A DNA stretch of 7,666 nt from Alkaliphilus sp. GTDB lineage: Bacteria > Bacillota > Clostridia > Peptostreptococcales > Natronincolaceae. The notes under the pieces were generated by a model. It worked only from the letters and a program-made list of their open reading frames with translations, was not told the DNA's origin and did no database searches. Below are positions 5,371-7,666 of the stretch, piece after piece. The stretch is from assembly GCA_023230535.1 (NCBI GenBank), contig JALNXC010000047.1:1-7666 (forward strand), read 5' to 3'. Within the stretch, counting starts at the first letter, position 1, and every line of letters begins with the position of its first letter. A program made the translations under genes and the position numbers.

Positions 5371-5398
5371 ATATTACAGCAAAACCCGTCTTGTTCAA
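5371..5398 (-). promoter_or_regulatory. Promoter of mscS-DUF951
   Basis: -35 TTGAAC (5393-5398), a 16-nt spacer and -10 TAATAT (5371-5376) preceded by CTG. The start would be near 5364, giving a leader of about 25 nt. It lies between the terminator-like hairpin after the esterase gene and the mscS ribosome site. Confidence 0.55.
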
Positions 5399-5411
5399 CG
5401 TATTTCATTTG

Positions 5412-5436
5412 TTGATCTGATATCAATCATATTGAT
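5412..5436 (-). repeat. Cluster of TTGAT/ATCAA half-sites upstream of the mscS promoter
   Basis: The plus strand reads TTGAT (5412-5416), ATCAAT (5422-5427) and ATTGAT (5431-5436). They form two overlapping inverted repeats: TTGAT-5-ATCAA and the perfect ATCAAT-CAT-ATTGAT. The cluster starts 13 bp upstream of the -35 box, where a regulator could bind. No known operator is recognised, and the AT-rich context makes chance possible. Confidence 0.3.
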
Positions 5437-5444
5437 TTGAAAAT

Positions 5445-5463
5445 GGGCGAACCCCGTCCGCCC
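5445..5463 (-). terminator. Hairpin after the lplA-esterase pair, probable terminator
   Basis: GGGCGGAC pairs with GTTCGCCC over 8 base pairs (one G-U) around a GGG loop, 12 nt after the esterase stop. It is GC-rich against an AT-rich background and followed by ATTTTC, a short U-tract. It probably ends the lplA unit before the mscS promoter. Confidence 0.55.
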
Positions 5464-5475
5464 ACACAAATAATT

Positions 5476-6060
5476 TTAAATCATATTTTTTTTCATGGTT
5501 TCAATCACTTTTTGGGCCATTTGTCTGTTTCCTTCTACTGTGGGATGTATGCCGTCAATATATAAATCTTCCTTTCCCTTCTTATTGACAGAATCATAAA
5601 ATTCACTAAAAAAGTCCACTGCTTCCATTTGCTGTCTATGGCTAAAATATAAGATCCAGTTTCTGAGCAATGCTATCCTTTTATTGACCTCTTTTAGATC
5701 TCCGGCCATATTGAGAACCTGCTTCGCCATAGAAGGTATTAAAGGCATGGGCACACCTATTATAGGCTGTATTCTATAATGATACGCCTGATATACCATA
5801 GAAGCCAAATTAGAATATATTACGGCATCGGGTATTTGAAAAGCCAAGTCGTTAGAGCCTCCCATTATCAATACATATGCAGGCTTTTCTTCCACAACAT
5901 CCTGTCCGAACCTGGATAACATTCCCCCCGTAGTATCTCCACAGATACCCTTGTTTTTAACCTCTATCTCTAAATTCTTTCCTACTATCTGCGGCCAACT
6001 GTTTTTTCTTGTCATTTTGAACCCGAAAGTCAAACTGTCTCCTATACAAACAAGTTTCAA
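5476..6060 (-). CDS. SGNH/GDSL-family hydrolase (esterase or lysophospholipase L1-like), TTG start
   Basis: A 194-residue single-domain hydrolase with the four SGNH blocks: GDSLTFG (7-13, nucleophile Ser9), the block II glycine in NKGICGDT (Gly38/Gly41), GGSND (67-71, Asn70) and DGIHP (169-173, Asp169 and His172). No signal peptide is seen, so it is likely cytoplasmic. The substrate cannot be read from sequence; TesA-like acyl esters or acetylated sugars are possible. The start is a TTG at 6060, 8 nt after GGGAG. An ATG in the leader (6067-6069) is out of frame and stops after three codons, overlapping the TTG. MKLVCIGDS fits the usual family N-terminus, so I see no truncation. It lies 27 nt after lplA, likely in the same transcript. 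Confidence 0.9.
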   Translation of the reverse strand: MKLVCIGDSLTFGFKMTRKNSWPQIVGKNLEIEVKNKGICGDTTGGMLSRFGQDVVEEKPAYVLIMGGSNDLAFQIPDAVIYSNLASMVYQAYHYRIQPIIGVPMPLIPSMAKQVLNMAGDLKEVNKRIALLRNWILYFSHRQQMEAVDFFSEFYDSVNKKGKEDLYIDGIHPTVEGNRQMAQKVIETMKKNMI

Positions 6061-6087
6061 TTTTTCATCTCCCTATAAATTTTTCGT

Positions 6088-7086
6088 CTAACTATCAAAC
6101 AGGCATGTTAAGAATTCCTCTTTGGTGATTCTTCCCAGATAATCGTCAATGGGAAAGTTTTCTAATGCTCTTTCCACTTCCGCCTCATCATATCTTATGC
6201 CTTTTAGCTTTTCCTCCAACACCGACACATCTTCTTTGCCGAAGAAATCTCCATATATCTTGCAGTTCTCTATCAATCCCTTTGTCACCTGAAGCCTCGC
6301 TTCCACACCGCCGCCGGTAAATCTTTTATAGCCTTTATAGTTGAACTTAGGGGACCTGCCAAAATTCCATTCCCATGTATTATATTTTTCATCCACCATC
6401 TTCTGTATGGCTTTTTTATCTTCCTTTGTCAATTCATAGATTTCAAGCGGTTTATTTTCATATTCAAATATGTTTTTTAATAGCAATTCTCTAAATTCAA
6501 ATACATCGATATCTTCTTTTACATAGGGTTTAATATTAGTAACCCTGCTGGATACGGATTTTATGCCTTTTGATTCTATTTTATCCCTTTTAACCTTTAA
6601 TGCCTTTGATAAAACATCCAACTCGGAATCAAAAAGAAGAGTTCCGTGATTTAATACCCTTCCCCTCACTATACTCTGTGCTACACCTGAAAATTTCTTG
6701 CCATCGATAGTGATATCATTTCTTCCCGATAATTCACAGGGTATTCCCAATCGCTCCAATGCCTTCAGAACGGGAATCGTATAAGCTTTAAAATCTATCT
6801 GGCCCAATGATTCCGCTTTTATGATGAAGGAGAAATTTAGATTTCCAATATCATGATAAACTGCCCCTCCACCTGTAACTCTGCGAACAACTTGAATATT
6901 ATTTTCTTTGACATATTCCATATTGATCTCTTCAACAGTATTCTGATTTTTTCCCACGATTATTGAAGGGTTGCTTATCCATAACAGAACATAGCCGCCT
7001 TCTTCCAAATCTAAATTTTTAAAAACATATTCTTCAAAAGCTAAATTATATTGCGGAATTGCAGAATAATTTTCTATATATTTCAT
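6088..7086 (-). CDS. lplA: Lipoate-protein ligase A
   Basis: Activates free lipoate with ATP to lipoyl-AMP and transfers it to a lysine of lipoyl domains, such as glycine-cleavage H protein or 2-oxoacid dehydrogenase E2. The 332-residue protein has the full bacterial layout. The catalytic domain (1-245) carries RRVTGGGAVYHD (68-79, lipoyl-AMP loop), GRND (121-124), GKKFSGVAQ (129-137, with the likely catalytic Lys131) and NHGTLLF (146-152). The C-terminal accessory domain (about 250-332) includes FTGGGVEARLQVTKGLI. So it is a complete ligase, not the LplJ-short or octanoyltransferase form. ATG at 7086 follows GGAG by 8 nt. It has its own strong promoter, heads a likely two-gene unit with the esterase, and implies lipoate salvage in this organism. 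Confidence 0.95.
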   Translation of the reverse strand: MKYIENYSAIPQYNLAFEEYVFKNLDLEEGGYVLLWISNPSIIVGKNQNTVEEINMEYVKENNIQVVRRVTGGGAVYHDIGNLNFSFIIKAESLGQIDFKAYTIPVLKALERLGIPCELSGRNDITIDGKKFSGVAQSIVRGRVLNHGTLLFDSELDVLSKALKVKRDKIESKGIKSVSSRVTNIKPYVKEDIDVFEFRELLLKNIFEYENKPLEIYELTKEDKKAIQKMVDEKYNTWEWNFGRSPKFNYKGYKRFTGGGVEARLQVTKGLIENCKIYGDFFGKEDVSVLEEKLKGIRYDEAEVERALENFPIDDYLGRITKEEFLTCLFDS

Positions 7087-7141
7087 CTTTAACTCTCCTT
7101 TTCCCCTATAAATTTTATATTTATGTATGTTATTTTTTTAA

Positions 7142-7170
7142 ATTATAACAGAATACAAATTGTTTATCAA
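7142..7170 (-). promoter_or_regulatory. Near-consensus extended -10 promoter of lplA
   Basis: -35 TTGATA (7165-7170), a 17-nt spacer and a perfect -10 TATAAT (7142-7147) with TG one base upstream (TGTTATAAT). The start would be near 7135, about 50 nt ahead of the lplA start codon. It is the best vegetative promoter in the window. Confidence 0.82.
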
Positions 7171-7180
7171 TAAAAGTAAC

Positions 7181-7197
7181 CCGCAATTTTCCGCAAT
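7181..7197 (-). repeat. Tandem direct repeat next to the lplA promoter
   Basis: On the minus strand ATTGCGG occurs twice with a 10-bp period (7191-7197 and 7181-7187), 11 bp upstream of the -35 box. One-helical-turn spacing places both copies on the same DNA face, as for an activator site. No regulator is recognised. Confidence 0.35.
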
Positions 7198-7235
7198 CAT
7201 GCGTATCAGAGACTGAAAATCAGAGGCCGGGGACT

Positions 7236-7264
7236 AAAAAAACCATGGAAATTTCCATGGTTTT
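7236..7264 (-). terminator. Perfect-palindrome terminator after the SRP RNA gene
   Basis: AAAACCATGGAAA (7252-7264) and its exact complement TTTCCATGGTTTT (7239-7251) form a 26-bp inverted repeat, followed on the minus strand by TTT. It lies about 22 nt after the SRP RNA 3' end. In the other direction it reads into TTTTAATATTT, so it could stop transcription both ways. With no spacer, the real loop must open out of the central AAATTT. Confidence 0.75.
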
Positions 7265-7285
7265 AATATTTGCTCTATTTTTAAA

Positions 7286-7557
7286 AGCCGCGCACCTCAA
7301 TTCGACTCGCCTTCATAAGCGTTACCCAAATAGTTAGTTCAAATTAGGCACTCCTGCGGCACACGAAAGGGGCCACTTACCGCTGCTTCCTTCCGGACCT
7401 GACGGACTTCATGACTTTCCGTTGCGTAGGACCCAATCTTCATCACCACTTGCTCAGGCCGGCCCCACAAATGCAAAGCCTCCAAGAGGGCTTCGATCCT
7501 GCTATAGCGGATTGCAGGTTATAGGGCGCCGCTACTTCCCCATCTAGCACGGCAAAC
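7286..7557 (-). ncRNA. ffs: Signal recognition particle RNA, large bacterial type
   Basis: The RNA scaffold of the signal recognition particle, which binds Ffh and targets nascent membrane proteins. The universally conserved SRP hairpin is present at 7381-7403 (minus strand GGTCCGGAAGGAAGCAGC, with the GGAA tetraloop) and its partner arm lies just upstream near GGGTCCTACGCAACGG. The 5' end TTTGCCGTGCTAG and the 3' end GTGCGCGGC pair to close the molecule, and the AGTAGCGGCGCCCT block near the 5' end matches the Alu domain of Bacillus scRNA. Length is about 272 nt, as expected for the Firmicute long form rather than the 4.5S form. Ends are estimates to within a few bases. It starts about 21 nt after tRNA-Ser without a terminator between them, so the two are probably co-transcribed and processed. 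Confidence 0.95.
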
Positions 7558-7578
7558 CTTTAAACTTTTTATATTTAA

Positions 7579-7666
7579 TGGCGGAGAGAGTGGGACTCGA
7601 ACCCACGGGGCCTTTCGACCTTACACGCTTTCCAGGCATGCTCCTTTCCAACTCGGTCATCTCTCC
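7579..7666 (-). tRNA. tRNA-Ser (anticodon GGA)
   Basis: An 88-nt class II tRNA with an encoded CCA end (7579-7581). The acceptor stem GGAGAGA pairs with TCTCTCC, the anticodon stem CATGC/GCGTG carries loop CTGGAAA, and GGA is at 7631-7633, reading UCC and UCU. A long variable arm precedes the T arm (GTGGG-TTCGAGT-CCCAC), as in serine tRNAs. The 5' end is exactly at the window edge, so its promoter and any upstream partner are not visible. Confidence 0.97.

Noticed and set aside
6058..6072. Possible frameshift at the start of the SGNH hydrolase (out-of-frame ATG just before the TTG)
   Set aside because: The TTG frame already gives the standard family N-terminus MKLVCIGDS with a properly spaced ribosome site, so nothing is missing.
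7205..7225. Short direct repeat ATCAGAG between the SRP terminator and lplA
   Set aside because: Two 7-bp copies only, no further units and no relation to a gene or promoter; likely chance.
7558..7578. TATAAA between tRNA-Ser and the SRP RNA as a separate promoter
   Set aside because: The -35 would fall in the tRNA 3' half without a matching hexamer at proper spacing; co-transcription is simpler.

Overview
The window looks like chromosomal DNA from a low-GC, anaerobic Firmicute (Clostridia/Tissierellia type). The grounds are AT-rich intergenic DNA, strong AGGAGG-type ribosome binding sites, the rpsF-ssb-rpsR order with a DUF951 gene and an MscS channel just upstream, a long Bacillus/Clostridium-type SRP RNA, and molybdenum/tungsten-cofactor-type riboswitches. 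I cannot name the genus. Every gene I accept is on the minus strand, so transcription runs from position 7666 towards 1.

In transcription order the window opens with tRNA-Ser(GGA) and the large SRP RNA, closed by a perfect-palindrome terminator. Next come lplA (lipoate-protein ligase) and a small SGNH/GDSL esterase, driven by a near-consensus extended -10 promoter and followed by a hairpin. An MscS-type channel and a DUF951 protein form the next unit, with a possible 27-residue membrane peptide just beyond them. The conserved rpsF-ssb-rpsR operon follows; it has its own promoter and a leader resembling the S6:S18 autoregulatory mRNA element, and a terminator lies after rpsR. The gene for ribosomal protein L25/CTC comes next with its own promoter.

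The most interesting part is positions 1-2080. Two nearly identical RNA elements (1855-1951 and 600-698) carry the core of the Moco (molybdenum/tungsten cofactor) riboswitch, and each is followed after about 50 nt by an intrinsic terminator. The first controls a DUF364 putative heavy-metal-chelation protein. The second controls a FecCD/BtuC-type ABC permease that is cut by the window edge. So a gene of poorly known function and a BtuCD-type importer are each placed under their own copy of the same switch. This suggests a molybdate/tungstate (or metal-chelate) uptake and handling system in which DUF364 takes part. The riboswitch identification rests on motif alignment from memory and on covariation between the two copies; the ligand and the transported substrate are inferences.

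No CRISPR array, insertion sequence or phage gene is visible. The rest of the window is ordinary core-genome content.
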